In this document: positions 1-6,224 of the stretch, in pieces
How the letters are laid out: every line of letters starts with the position of its first letter
Numbering within the stretch: the first letter of the stretch is position 1
Source: Campylobacterales bacterium
GTDB taxonomy: Bacteria; Campylobacterota; Campylobacteria; Campylobacterales; QNZT01
Direction: 5' to 3'
DNA length: 14,801 nt
NCBI GenBank assembly: GCA_026985685.1
Contig: JALSQA010000113.1
Coordinates: 1 to 14,801, forward strand
Translations under genes and position numbers: made by a program
Notes under the pieces: generated by a model
The model's database searches: none
The model's input: only the letters and a program-made list of their open reading frames with translations
Told to the model about the DNA's origin: nothing

Positions 1-639
1 TAAAGCTTCTTTTTCTAAATATTTTTGATTTACATCAGTTATCTCTAACTCACCTCTGTGACTTGGTTTGATTGTTTTGGAAATATTGATAACATCATTT
101 GTATAAAAGTAGAGTCCTGTAACAGCATAGTTACTTTTTGGCTCTTTTGGTTTTTCTTCTATAGATATTACTTTACCACTCTCATCAAACTCAGCAACAC
201 CATATCTCATCGGATCATTAACATAGTAACCAAATATAACAGATTGGTGTTTTTGTTTAACTATATCTTTACTTCTTTTAAGCATATCAGGAAGTCCGTG
301 TCCATGGTAGATATTGTCACCTAGGATAAGGCAAATATCATCATCACCGATAAACTCTTCGCCAAGTATAAACGCTTGAGCTAAACCATCTGGAGTTGGC
401 TGTTCTTTATATGAAAGTTTCAACCCAAGAGAAGATCCATCTCCAAAAAGTTTCTCAAATGATGGCAAAGCTTCTGGTGTTGAGATAATCAATATCTCTT
501 TAATCCCCGCCAACATAAGTGTTGATAGTGGATAATAAATCATAGGCTTATCATAAACTGGAAGTAACTGTTTGATCACCTCTTGAGTGATAGGATATAG
601 CCTCGTACCGCTACCACCTGCTAATATAATACCCTTCAT
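1..639 (-). CDS. rmlA: Glucose-1-phosphate thymidylyltransferase RmlA (C-terminus cut off by window)
   Basis: The enzyme makes dTDP-glucose from dTTP and glucose-1-phosphate, the first step of dTDP-L-rhamnose synthesis for surface polysaccharide. I translated the minus strand by hand: the frame is open from ATG at 639 to the window edge, giving 213 of the usual ~290 residues. The nucleotide-binding signature GGSGTRLYPIT is at residues 8-18, followed by KQLLPVYDKPMIYYPLS (23-39), the PTPDGLAQAF segment (81-90), the metal-site LGDN (106-109), VNDPMRYGV (140-148), EEKP (161-164) and GELEITD (196-202). All are hallmarks of the RmlA/RfbA family. A Shine-Dalgarno-like AAAGGTAAG precedes the ATG. 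The gene begins 10 bp after the hisG stop, so it is probably the distal part of the same transcript. The other rhamnose genes would lie left of the window. Identity is very secure; the missing C-terminus cannot be judged. Confidence 0.95.
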   Translation of the reverse strand, partial: MKGIILAGGSGTRLYPITQEVIKQLLPVYDKPMIYYPLSTLMLAGIKEILIISTPEALPSFEKLFGDGSSLGLKLSYKEQPTPDGLAQAFILGEEFIGDDDICLILGDNIYHGHGLPDMLKRSKDIVKQKHQSVIFGYYVNDPMRYGVAEFDESGKVISIEEKPKEPKSNYAVTGLYFYTNDVINISKTIKPSHRGELEITDVNQKYLEKEAL

Positions 640-649
640 ATCTTACCTT

Positions 650-1261
650 TTAGTCTAAATTCTCTTTTATCTGTTCATAAAGTTTCAAGATTTCACTTTT
701 ATGTGAGATGAAACTATTTTTGTTGGCAATCAAATGAGCAGAAGATGTCATAATATCTTCTACTACTTTTAATCCATTTTGTTTCATGGTAGTACCTGTT
801 TCTACTATATCGACTATCGCATCTGATAATCCAACGATAGGAGCAAGTTCGATAGAACCATAAAGCTTGATAACTTTTACAGCCATAGCTTTTGATGAGA
901 AATAGTTTTTAGTAATATTTACCATTTTTGTCGCTACTGTAATTTCTGGTCTGGAGTAATCTAATTCATCTTCATTTTTCATCCCAATACATACACGACA
1001 TCTACCAATCCCCAAATCCAGAAGTTTCATCAAATCCATCTCTTTTTCTGTCAAAACATCCAATCCAACTACACCAAGATCAGCTGCTTGATTTAGTACA
1101 TACGTAGGTACATCTTGATTTCGTACCAATAAAAAACGAAAGCCATCTTTTTCTAAAATCAACTTTCGATCTTCAAAATCAAATTTTGTACCAAATGTTT
1201 TTTCAAATATTGCCAAAGTTTCTTCTGCAATTCTACCTTTAGGTAAGGCTATTGTTAACAT
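650..1261 (-). CDS. hisG: ATP phosphoribosyltransferase, short form (HisG-S)
   Basis: Catalyses the first step of histidine synthesis, joining ATP and PRPP to give phosphoribosyl-ATP in the cytoplasm. At 203 aa it is the short form: it has the two catalytic periplasmic-binding-like lobes but lacks the ~80-residue C-terminal regulatory domain of the long form. Visible motifs are the N-terminal ALPKGRI (5-11), DLGVVGLDVL (61-70) and the PRPP-binding loop DIVETGTTMKQNGL (151-164). In known systems the short form works only with HisZ, a HisRS-like regulatory subunit, which is not in this window and is expected elsewhere. The start ATG overlaps the end of coaX by 7 bp, which suggests translational coupling. 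rmlA follows after 10 bp. The identity is firm. Confidence 0.96.
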   Translation of the reverse strand: MLTIALPKGRIAEETLAIFEKTFGTKFDFEDRKLILEKDGFRFLLVRNQDVPTYVLNQAADLGVVGLDVLTEKEMDLMKLLDLGIGRCRVCIGMKNEDELDYSRPEITVATKMVNITKNYFSSKAMAVKVIKLYGSIELAPIVGLSDAIVDIVETGTTMKQNGLKVVEDIMTSSAHLIANKNSFISHKSEILKLYEQIKENLD

Positions 1262-1875
1262 GTTTTTTCCTTTTCATCTATCGCTTTTTGCATTCCTTTA
1301 AATACCAAAACTTCATCATAAATAGATTTTTTCAAGTATTTACAAAGACGTTTTCCATCACCACCAGTTACATAAACAGGCATATCTTTTGCACAATCTT
1401 GTATCATCAAAACAGTTGATTTCAAAGTCGTATACAATAAAGCATCCGCAGTATTCAGAGGTAAGGTATCTAAAGTAATCTCTTTTTCTAAGTCATAAAT
1501 TAATTTAGATGATATATTAGCAAAAGAGTCTTTATATGCACTAAATCCAGGCATAATAAATCCTCCTTGATGTTTATTTTGATATATAACGTCTACAGTT
1601 ATAGCACTACCTGCATCAACAACAATGCCCTCTTCTATACTATAACAAGCAGCGATTCTATCAATTCCCATACCCTGATACTCTGTGTCAAATCGAAATA
1701 TTTTTGATAAATCTTTTGCTTGTGATAAACTTTCTAATTTAGTTTCAAGAGTGGGATTGACATTGATAAAATAAAAATCCTCTTTTGGAAATTTATAACC
1801 TTCCAAACTTATACGTTCAATGGATTTCCCATCGTAGCATTTTACATTGGTATTGCCAATATCAAGTAGCAACAT
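1255..1875 (-). CDS. coaX: Type III pantothenate kinase CoaX
   Basis: Phosphorylates pantothenate, the first committed step of coenzyme A synthesis. It belongs to the ASKHA fold. Numbering from the ATG at 1875 (206 aa), the N-terminal phosphate loop is LLLDIGNTNVK (2-12), the GMGIDR motif is at 68-73, VVDAGSAITVD is at 85-95 with the probable catalytic Asp87, and TGGDG is at 170-174. It is shorter than the ~255 aa of many CoaX proteins, as is usual in this phylum. A TTG directly upstream at 1878 is an alternative start one codon longer. Both sit behind GGTGGAG; I prefer the ATG. It overlaps the preceding 110-aa gene by 14 bp and hisG by 7 bp. Type III kinases are not feedback-inhibited by CoA and need a monovalent cation (family knowledge). 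Confidence 0.93.
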   Translation of the reverse strand: MLLLDIGNTNVKCYDGKSIERISLEGYKFPKEDFYFINVNPTLETKLESLSQAKDLSKIFRFDTEYQGMGIDRIAACYSIEEGIVVDAGSAITVDVIYQNKHQGGFIMPGFSAYKDSFANISSKLIYDLEKEITLDTLPLNTADALLYTTLKSTVLMIQDCAKDMPVYVTGGDGKRLCKYLKKSIYDEVLVFKGMQKAIDEKEKTC

Positions 1876-2194
1876 CAATCAATCTCCACCCACGCTCTTT
1901 CATCAATGCTTTTGCTTTGGAACAAAATGGCATATCATAAAGCAATATCTTCTTTTTGAAATTATGATCTTGTAAAAGTTTTAGTTTTTCAAAAATGGAT
2001 TCAATATCATCTGCATTTTTACGCAAAAAACGACTTTTTTGTACGATGTAAAAAATAGCAACATAATTACTATGCAAATCCACACCTTGATAAATTGTTA
2101 TCTTTTTACGTGTACCTAAAGCTTTTAAATCTATAGGCTCTAACTTTTTAAATATCAGATTTTTTGAAAGTAATATTTCTACAAATTGATTCAT
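1862..2194 (-). CDS. Conserved-looking 110-aa protein of unknown function
   Basis: I do not recognise this family. The ORF is almost certainly real: its ATG overlaps the recombinase stop as ATGA (4 bp), and its end overlaps coaX by 14 bp, so it is locked into the operon. The product is small, lysine-rich and soluble, with no signal peptide or membrane segment. It looks alpha/beta: a strand-like KITIYQGVDL (31-40), a strand-like YVAIFYIVQKSRFL (44-57), a helix (about 61-78), another strand KKILLY (81-86), then MPFCSKAKALMKERGW (88-103). Cys91 sits at the start of the last helix, superficially like a glutaredoxin active site, but the second cysteine and cis-proline context are missing and the motif lies at the wrong end of the chain. 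Function unknown. Confidence 0.8.
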   Translation of the reverse strand: MNQFVEILLSKNLIFKKLEPIDLKALGTRKKITIYQGVDLHSNYVAIFYIVQKSRFLRKNADDIESIFEKLKLLQDHNFKKKILLYDMPFCSKAKALMKERGWRLIDVAT

Positions 2195-3045
2195 ATCTCT
2201 CCTTTGGATAAGGGATGGTACATATTAAGACTTTGGCGAAGATCTTCTTGTTGCAAATGTGTATATATTTGTGTAGTAGAAATACTTTCATGTCCCAGTA
2301 ACTCTTGAACAACACGCAAATCTGCACCACCTAATATCAGAGCTGTTGCAAAAGAGTGTCTTAAAACATGAGGAGATACACCTAAATACTTTTTGACTGT
2401 TTTAAAAACAGAGATTCTACTCAAAGCTTTGGATTTATAATTTAACCAAAGAAAATCCCCTGATACACTTCTTTTTTGTAAATAATTTTCTAAAGCTTCT
2501 AATGCCATAGGTGCTATTGGTACAACTCTTTGTTTATCGCCTTTTGCATTGTAAATCTTAAACCAACCATCTTCAATATCACTCTTTTTTGCCCCGATAG
2601 CTTCACTAACACGACATCCTGTAGCATACAAAAACAAAATCAAAGCATAATCCCTCATACCAATCTCTTTGCTTTGATCTATTTTAGAACACATATGTAT
2701 GATTTCATCAAACTCTAAAAATTTTGGTAAATTTTGTCCTATTTTTGCAAGTTTTAGCTTTGGCTTTTCCAAAATAAACTGGGATTGATAACAAAAATCA
2801 AAAAAAGAATTTATTGCTGAAAGTTTGCGATTTCTTGTGCGTGGATTTTCAAAAGTTGCCAAAAAAGAGAGTATCTCTTCATGAGAAGTATTTATCAAAT
2901 CCTTTTGTAAAAACTTCTCAAATTGCATTAAATCATGTTGATAAGCCTCAACACTCAAACGCCCAAGTCCTTTTATCACAGTAATATATTCGATAAAGGC
3001 TTCAAGCGAATTAGAAAAACTATTTGAGTTTGATGGCTTTATCAT
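2191..3045 (-). CDS. Xer-type tyrosine recombinase (XerC/XerD/XerH family)
   Basis: A site-specific recombinase, likely resolving chromosome dimers at a dif-type site. The N-terminal core-binding SAM-like domain spans about residues 10-95 (FIEYITVIKGLGRLSVEAY, then NPRTRNRKLSAINSFFDF). The catalytic domain spans about 108-275 and has the full active site: Arg145 in ATGCRVSEA, beta-hairpin Lys168 in YNAKGDKQRVVPI, His226 and Arg229 in HVLRHSFAT, His252 in LLGHES and nucleophile Tyr261 in QIYTHL. At 284 aa it has XerC/XerD length, whereas pathogenic Campylobacter/Helicobacter XerH proteins are about 350-360 aa. It lies inside a housekeeping operon, overlapping the lipoprotein gene upstream (26 bp) and the 110-aa gene downstream (ATGA), which argues for a domesticated Xer rather than a phage or integron integrase. 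Which Xer subgroup it belongs to is not settled. Confidence 0.9.
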   Translation of the reverse strand: MIKPSNSNSFSNSLEAFIEYITVIKGLGRLSVEAYQHDLMQFEKFLQKDLINTSHEEILSFLATFENPRTRNRKLSAINSFFDFCYQSQFILEKPKLKLAKIGQNLPKFLEFDEIIHMCSKIDQSKEIGMRDYALILFLYATGCRVSEAIGAKKSDIEDGWFKIYNAKGDKQRVVPIAPMALEALENYLQKRSVSGDFLWLNYKSKALSRISVFKTVKKYLGVSPHVLRHSFATALILGGADLRVVQELLGHESISTTQIYTHLQQEDLRQSLNMYHPLSKGEI

Positions 3046-4027
3046 CCGTATATAATATACCTTTAGCTATCAATACAGAGCTTTCAATTTCATCATCTAA
3101 CTTTTGTATTTTTATATTTTTCAAATTTTTATCCATAGAGATAACATAACCTTGTTTTTCAACCATATATATCCTATCACCAACAGCACCTACAGCAAGA
3201 AAATTTGCAAATTCAAAAGTACGTTCATCAAGTTTTTTTAGTGATTCATCTAGTAATGTAACTGTGCCATTTTTGCCAAATAGATAGATTTTGTGACCTA
3301 AGTATAATATATCTTTAATAGATGCTTTATAATTAAAAATATTTTGAGGAGTTATAACAATCACCTTAGAAGCTGTAGCTGCCACAAGTTTATTGTCATT
3401 TACTTTAAGAAAAATCACATTATTAAAAAGTTCTTTATCACTGATAGCAACATCCCTTAAAACAACTTTTTTATCACTTTGCATGATCAACAATCTTCCA
3501 TCAAGTGTAGGAAAAATAATCAAATCATTTAAGAAAAGAGGATTTGCTGCTCTTGCATCAATAGTAATCACTTTTTCCAATGCTTCACGATAAAGTGTTT
3601 TATCAGATTTTATGTCATAAAGTAAAATATTATTATTTTCTAAAACCACTGCCAGATAGTTATCTTTTAGTGTTGCACTAACGATAGCATTATCAAATTT
3701 TTTACTAAAAATCAATTTATGATTTGGCTTAGAATATATTTTTATATCACCTTCACTATTTGCTACAATAATTGCATTTTTTGTTTCATTGATAAACGAA
3801 AACCCTTTGGGTATCTCAAGGTGTACTATGCCACTTCTTTTTGTAATGATATCACCATTTGAAAGCATCGCTCCTTCTCTGACAACATTAAACAGATGTT
3901 TTTTCATTGCAGAGATATTTTTTACATTACCTTCTACTTTTACAGGTTCATAAATACTTTTATGTACACAACCTGATAAGAAAATCATACCTAAAAAGAG
4001 GAAAAACGATATTTTATAAAATCTCAT
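3020..4027 (-). CDS. BamB-like beta-propeller lipoprotein
   Basis: A predicted lipoprotein of 335 aa. The N-terminus has a basic start, a hydrophobic stretch (about 7-17) and the lipobox LSGC, so Cys20 should be lipidated and the protein exported and anchored in the periplasm. The rest shows repeated ~40-residue units of PQQ/WD40-like character, strand-strand-Asp-turn: NAIIVANSEGDIKIYS, NYLAVVLENNNILLYD, NDLIIFPTLDGRLLIM, NKLVAATASKVIVIT, HKIYLFGKNGTVTLLD, DRIYMVEKQGYVISMD and a final GILYTDDKAIKL. That is about seven blades, consistent with an eight-bladed or smaller propeller. It follows a YfgM-like gene by 12 bp, the same order as yfgM-bamB in Escherichia coli, which suggests a role in outer-membrane protein assembly. 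The BamB assignment is an inference from fold and context; the sequence itself is very divergent. Confidence 0.75.
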   Translation of the reverse strand: MRFYKISFFLFLGMIFLSGCVHKSIYEPVKVEGNVKNISAMKKHLFNVVREGAMLSNGDIITKRSGIVHLEIPKGFSFINETKNAIIVANSEGDIKIYSKPNHKLIFSKKFDNAIVSATLKDNYLAVVLENNNILLYDIKSDKTLYREALEKVITIDARAANPLFLNDLIIFPTLDGRLLIMQSDKKVVLRDVAISDKELFNNVIFLKVNDNKLVAATASKVIVITPQNIFNYKASIKDILYLGHKIYLFGKNGTVTLLDESLKKLDERTFEFANFLAVGAVGDRIYMVEKQGYVISMDKNLKNIKIQKLDDEIESSVLIAKGILYTDDKAIKLK

Positions 4028-4039
4028 AATAAATCTATC

Positions 4040-4636
4040 CTATTTTTGATAATGCATAAAATTTTGTGCTATTTGATGCAATGGTGATGTAATTGGTATA
4101 GCATTTAATGCTTCTTTTGCTTCTTTGTTTTTTTCATTTTCAAAAAGTAAAAAAGCTTCTTCTAGTTTTGCAAAATCCGCTAAAAGAGCATCTTGATTTT
4201 GAGCATATGCACCAACTTTTGCAGGATCTTTTTGCAATGCACTTACTTGGTATGAAAGTAAATCTTTTAGTATAGGATCTGTTGTTTTGGCTAGTAATTT
4301 CTCAATTTTTGAAAGATCATTACTTTTAATCGCTTCTGACATAGTAAAGAGTGTATAAAGTGATGGGTTTTTATCTTTTAAAATTGCCAATGCATTAGAA
4401 TTGGAAGGATCTTTCTGTAAAGTTTGATATGCTTCATTTGATACTTTTAAATCATGATTTTTTTTGTAATCTATTGCAACATAAGCTAACAAAGAAATCA
4501 ATACAACAACTCCAATACCAATAAGCAACTTTTTATATCGCTTAAAAAAGCCTTCTGCTTTTATAACACTCTCTAAAAACTGTTCTTCAGCACTTAGTTC
4601 TTCTTTTAGAGCTTCAACATTTTCTTTTAATCCCAA
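4040..4636 (-). CDS. YfgM-like single-pass membrane protein with TPR-like periplasmic domain
   Basis: 198 aa. A charged cytoplasmic N-terminus (1-36, with EEQFLESVIKAEGFFKRYKK) leads to one transmembrane helix at about 37-56 (LLIGIGVVVLISLLAYVAI) and a helical periplasmic part rich in Ala, Leu and Lys. This part has TPR-like helix pairs (NEAYQTLQKDPSNSNALAIL, LFTMSEAIKSNDLSKIEKLL, FAKLEEAFLLFENEKNKEAK). Length, topology and fold match E. coli YfgM (206 aa), an ancillary SecYEG/periplasmic chaperone partner. The only usable start is TTG at 4636, because the next Met lies far downstream; AAAGGAT is placed 5 nt before it. It is the first gene of the left operon, with a candidate promoter at 4670-4675, and is followed after 12 bp by a BamB-like lipoprotein. 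Confidence 0.75.
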   Translation of the reverse strand: MGLKENVEALKEELSAEEQFLESVIKAEGFFKRYKKLLIGIGVVVLISLLAYVAIDYKKNHDLKVSNEAYQTLQKDPSNSNALAILKDKNPSLYTLFTMSEAIKSNDLSKIEKLLAKTTDPILKDLLSYQVSALQKDPAKVGAYAQNQDALLADFAKLEEAFLLFENEKNKEAKEALNAIPITSPLHQIAQNFMHYQK

Positions 4637-4653
4637 GGTTAATCCTTTTTTGC

Positions 4654-4659
4654 TATAAT
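4654..4659 (+). promoter_or_regulatory. Candidate sigma70 -10 element for gatC-pilT
   Basis: The sequence CTTTTTTGCTATAATC contains a perfect TATAAT with an extended TGn, preceded by a T-run instead of a -35, as is typical of Campylobacterota sigma70 promoters. The predicted start is near 4666, leaving a ~70-nt leader before the gatC ATG at 4735. The same TTTTTTGnTATAATC layout occurs upstream of cvpA at 6191-6205, which supports both calls. Confidence 0.6.
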
Positions 4660-4669
4660 CTTATCTCGA

Positions 4670-4675
4670 AATATA
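4670..4675 (-). promoter_or_regulatory. Candidate -10 element for the yfgM-like...rmlA operon
   Basis: Read on the minus strand this is TGA-TATATT, an extended -10 (TGnTAtAtT) downstream of a T-rich stretch (TAGTTTTTTAATTG) and with no -35. That is the style of sigma70 promoters in this phylum. It predicts a start near 4663, about 27 nt before the TTG start at 4636. It faces the plus-strand -10 at 4654-4659, so the two promoters overlap. Confidence 0.45.
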
Positions 4676-4697
4676 TCATAGATACAATTAAAAAACT

Positions 4698-4712
4698 ATT
4701 GACAAAGTCAAT
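4698..4712. promoter_or_regulatory. Perfect 15-bp dyad ATTGAC-AAA-GTCAAT in the gatC leader
   Basis: A 6-3-6 inverted repeat lies between the divergent promoters and gatC, 22 bp before the gatC ATG. It could be a transcription-factor operator, or a small hairpin in the gatC mRNA. The TTGACA inside it resembles a -35 box, but no -10 lies at the right distance downstream, so I do not read it as a promoter. The role is unknown. Confidence 0.35.
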
Positions 4713-4734
4713 GGTACTTACAAGAAAGGCTTTT

Positions 4735-5025
4735 ATGAAGATAGATGAAACACTACTTAAAAAACTAGAAAAGCTATCCTCTTTGGAAATCCAGGAGGAT
4801 AAACGAGAAAGCATGATTTCAGAGATTGCTAAAATTGTCGATTTTGTTGAAAATCTAAATGAATTAGATTTGGACAATGAAGACGCATCTTTTTCAACTA
4901 TCCCTGGTGGTACTCCATTTCGTGAAGATATACCATCAAATAAACCTGAAATCATTGAAACGATTTTAGGGCATGCACCAAAACGAGAAGGAGGTTTCTT
5001 CGTTGTTCCTAAAATAATCGAATAG
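4735..5025 (+). CDS. gatC: Aspartyl/glutamyl-tRNA amidotransferase subunit C
   Basis: Small subunit of the GatCAB complex, which converts Glu-tRNA(Gln) and/or Asp-tRNA(Asn) to the amidated forms. GatC bridges and stabilises GatA and GatB. From the ATG at 4735 the product is 96 aa, the normal size. It starts KIDETLLKKLEKLSSLEI, continues with KIVDFVENLNELDL, and ends with the family signature FREDIPSN...LGHAPKREGGFFVVPKIIE. The frame remains open upstream to a TTG at 4699, but those 12 residues do not resemble GatC, and AAGAAAGG lies 5 nt before the ATG, which decides the start. gatA and gatB are not adjacent; isolated gatC next to cvpA/fur is also the C. jejuni arrangement. pilT follows after 8 bp. 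Confidence 0.95.
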   Translation: MKIDETLLKKLEKLSSLEIQEDKRESMISEIAKIVDFVENLNELDLDNEDASFSTIPGGTPFREDIPSNKPEIIETILGHAPKREGGFFVVPKIIE

Positions 5026-5033
5026 GAATCAAC

Positions 5034-6128
5034 ATGACTCAAACATTAGAACGTCCACAAACAATGGACATAAATATGCTTTTAAAAAATATCGTAGCTC
5101 ATGGTGCATCTGATTTGCACCTTGTTAGCCGTAGTGAACCACAAATACGTATAGATGGAAAACTTGTACCTCTCAATCTCCCCAGACTTAATGGAAAAGA
5201 TATCGAAGAGATGTGTTATGCACTCATCACAGATAAACAAAAAATGTATCTTGAAGAAAATAAAGAAGTTGATTTTGCTATAGAAATTCCAAATGTAGGA
5301 AGATTCAGGGGAAATTACTATTACACTATCGGTACAGAACTTGCAGCTGCATTTAGGATTATTCCTACAGAGATTCCTTCACTTGATGATCTTAAATCAC
5401 CTGCTGTTTTCAAAGAGATTATCAAACGTGAAAAAGGCTTGATCTTAGTTACTGGACCTACTGGTAGTGGTAAATCAACAACACTTTCTGCCCTTTTGAA
5501 TGAAATAAATCTCACTGAACATAAACATATCATTACAGTAGAAGATCCTGTAGAATTTATTCACCAAAATAAAAAATCACTCTTTTCACATCGTAATGTA
5601 GGTGAAGATACCAAAAGTTTCTCAAGTGCACTAAAATATGCAATGCGTGAAGATCCAGATATCATTCTAATCGGTGAGATGAGAGATAAAGAGACAATAG
5701 AAGCAGCTCTCACAGCAGCAGAAACAGGTCACCTTGTTTTTGGAACACTTCATACCAATTCAGCTGTTCAGACTATAAATAGAATTGTTGATACATTTCA
5801 AGGATCAGAACAACTTCAAATCAGAAATATGCTTTCTGTTTCATTGGCTGCTGTTATTTCACAAATGCTTTTACCAAAAAAGAGTAAAGGGCGTGTTGCT
5901 GCACAAGAGATCATGATCAACAATCATGCTATAGCTAACTTGATTCGTGAAAATAAAATTCATCAACTATATTCGCAAATGCAACTCAATCAAACACAAA
6001 CTGGTATGCAGACACAAACACAGGCATTGACAAAACTGGTAAAAGAAAATGTAGTAGATGCAAATGATGCATTACGTATATCAACACAACCAGATGAACT
6101 AAAGGGTAAGATAAACTCTATGCTTTAA
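5034..6128 (+). CDS. pilT: Type IV pilus retraction ATPase PilT
   Basis: A hexameric cytoplasmic ATPase that depolymerises type IV pili, giving twitching, DNA uptake or surface sensing. It is 364 aa. The PAS-like N-terminal domain (about 14-110) carries GASDLHL (24-30) and PQIRIDGKL (36-44). The RecA-like C-terminal domain has Walker A GPTGSGKSTT (141-150), the Asp box ITVEDPVEF (167-175), Walker B with catalytic Glu215 (DPDIILIGEMRD, 207-218) and the His box TGHLVFGTLHT (231-241). The PilT-specific AIxNLIRE motif (299-306) is present and is followed by a Gln/Thr-rich GMQTQTQAL segment, which separates it from PilB. It sits between gatC and cvpA, where C. jejuni has nothing. No other pilus genes are in the window. 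Transcription probably ends at 6148-6196. Confidence 0.95.
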   Translation: MTQTLERPQTMDINMLLKNIVAHGASDLHLVSRSEPQIRIDGKLVPLNLPRLNGKDIEEMCYALITDKQKMYLEENKEVDFAIEIPNVGRFRGNYYYTIGTELAAAFRIIPTEIPSLDDLKSPAVFKEIIKREKGLILVTGPTGSGKSTTLSALLNEINLTEHKHIITVEDPVEFIHQNKKSLFSHRNVGEDTKSFSSALKYAMREDPDIILIGEMRDKETIEAALTAAETGHLVFGTLHTNSAVQTINRIVDTFQGSEQLQIRNMLSVSLAAVISQMLLPKKSKGRVAAQEIMINNHAIANLIRENKIHQLYSQMQLNQTQTGMQTQTQALTKLVKENVVDANDALRISTQPDELKGKINSML

Positions 6129-6147
6129 TAATTATAAATATATAAAA

Positions 6148-6196
6148 ATAGTTTAGTAATTTTACCGCTGTAAGATTTACTATCACTATTTTTTTT
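6148..6196 (+). terminator. Intrinsic terminator after pilT
   Basis: A long hairpin starts 20 bp after the pilT stop. The outer arms ATAGT-TAGTAA (6148-6159) and TTACTA-ACTAT (6177-6189) pair with a small asymmetric bulge. The inner arms TTTTAC (6160-6165) and GTAAGA (6170-6175) close on a CGCT tetraloop. Eight Ts follow (6189-6196). This structure separates gatC-pilT from the cvpA-fur operon. The T-tract runs directly into the next promoter. Confidence 0.7.
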
Positions 6197-6198
6197 GT

Positions 6199-6204
6199 TA
6201 TAAT
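6199..6204 (+). promoter_or_regulatory. Candidate sigma70 -10 element for the cvpA-fur-lysS-glyA... operon
   Basis: TTTTTTTTGTTATAATC contains a perfect TATAAT with an extended TGT and an 8-T run in place of a -35. It is almost identical in layout to the gatC promoter. The predicted start is near 6211, inside a 16-bp palindrome (6209-6224), with a leader of about 69 nt before cvpA. Confidence 0.65.
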
Positions 6205-6208
6205 CAAC

Positions 6209-6224
6209 TTTTATTTAAATAAAA
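6209..6224. promoter_or_regulatory. Perfect 16-bp AT palindrome at the predicted start site of the fur operon
   Basis: TTTTATTTAAATAAAA is its own reverse complement and covers the predicted +1 region of the promoter that drives cvpA and fur. A dyad here is well placed for repression. Fur-family sites are AT-rich dyads, so autoregulation is possible, but the sequence is not a standard Fur box and low-complexity AT DNA makes chance palindromes likely. Confidence 0.35.

Noticed and set aside
58..324. Plus-strand open frame of 88 codons
   Set aside because: Antisense of rmlA, whose minus-strand translation matches the family throughout.
1862..2194. Glutaredoxin-like active site (MPFCSKAKALMKERGW) in the 110-aa protein
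   Set aside because: The motif sits at the C-terminal end rather than the N-terminal start of the fold, has a single Cys, and no cis-Pro segment can follow it.
2191..3045. Phage or integron integrase marking a mobile element
   Set aside because: No att-like repeats, no tRNA and no phage or cassette genes are present; the gene overlaps both housekeeping neighbours in one operon.
4699..4704. TTGACA as a consensus -35 box for gatC
   Set aside because: No -10-like hexamer lies 16-18 bp downstream before the ATG. The bases are better explained as part of the ATTGAC-AAA-GTCAAT dyad, and a strong extended -10 lies upstream at 4654.
4653..5042. Minus-strand open frame of 129 codons opposite gatC
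   Set aside because: It is the antisense shadow of gatC; the plus frame encodes a complete, recognisable GatC.
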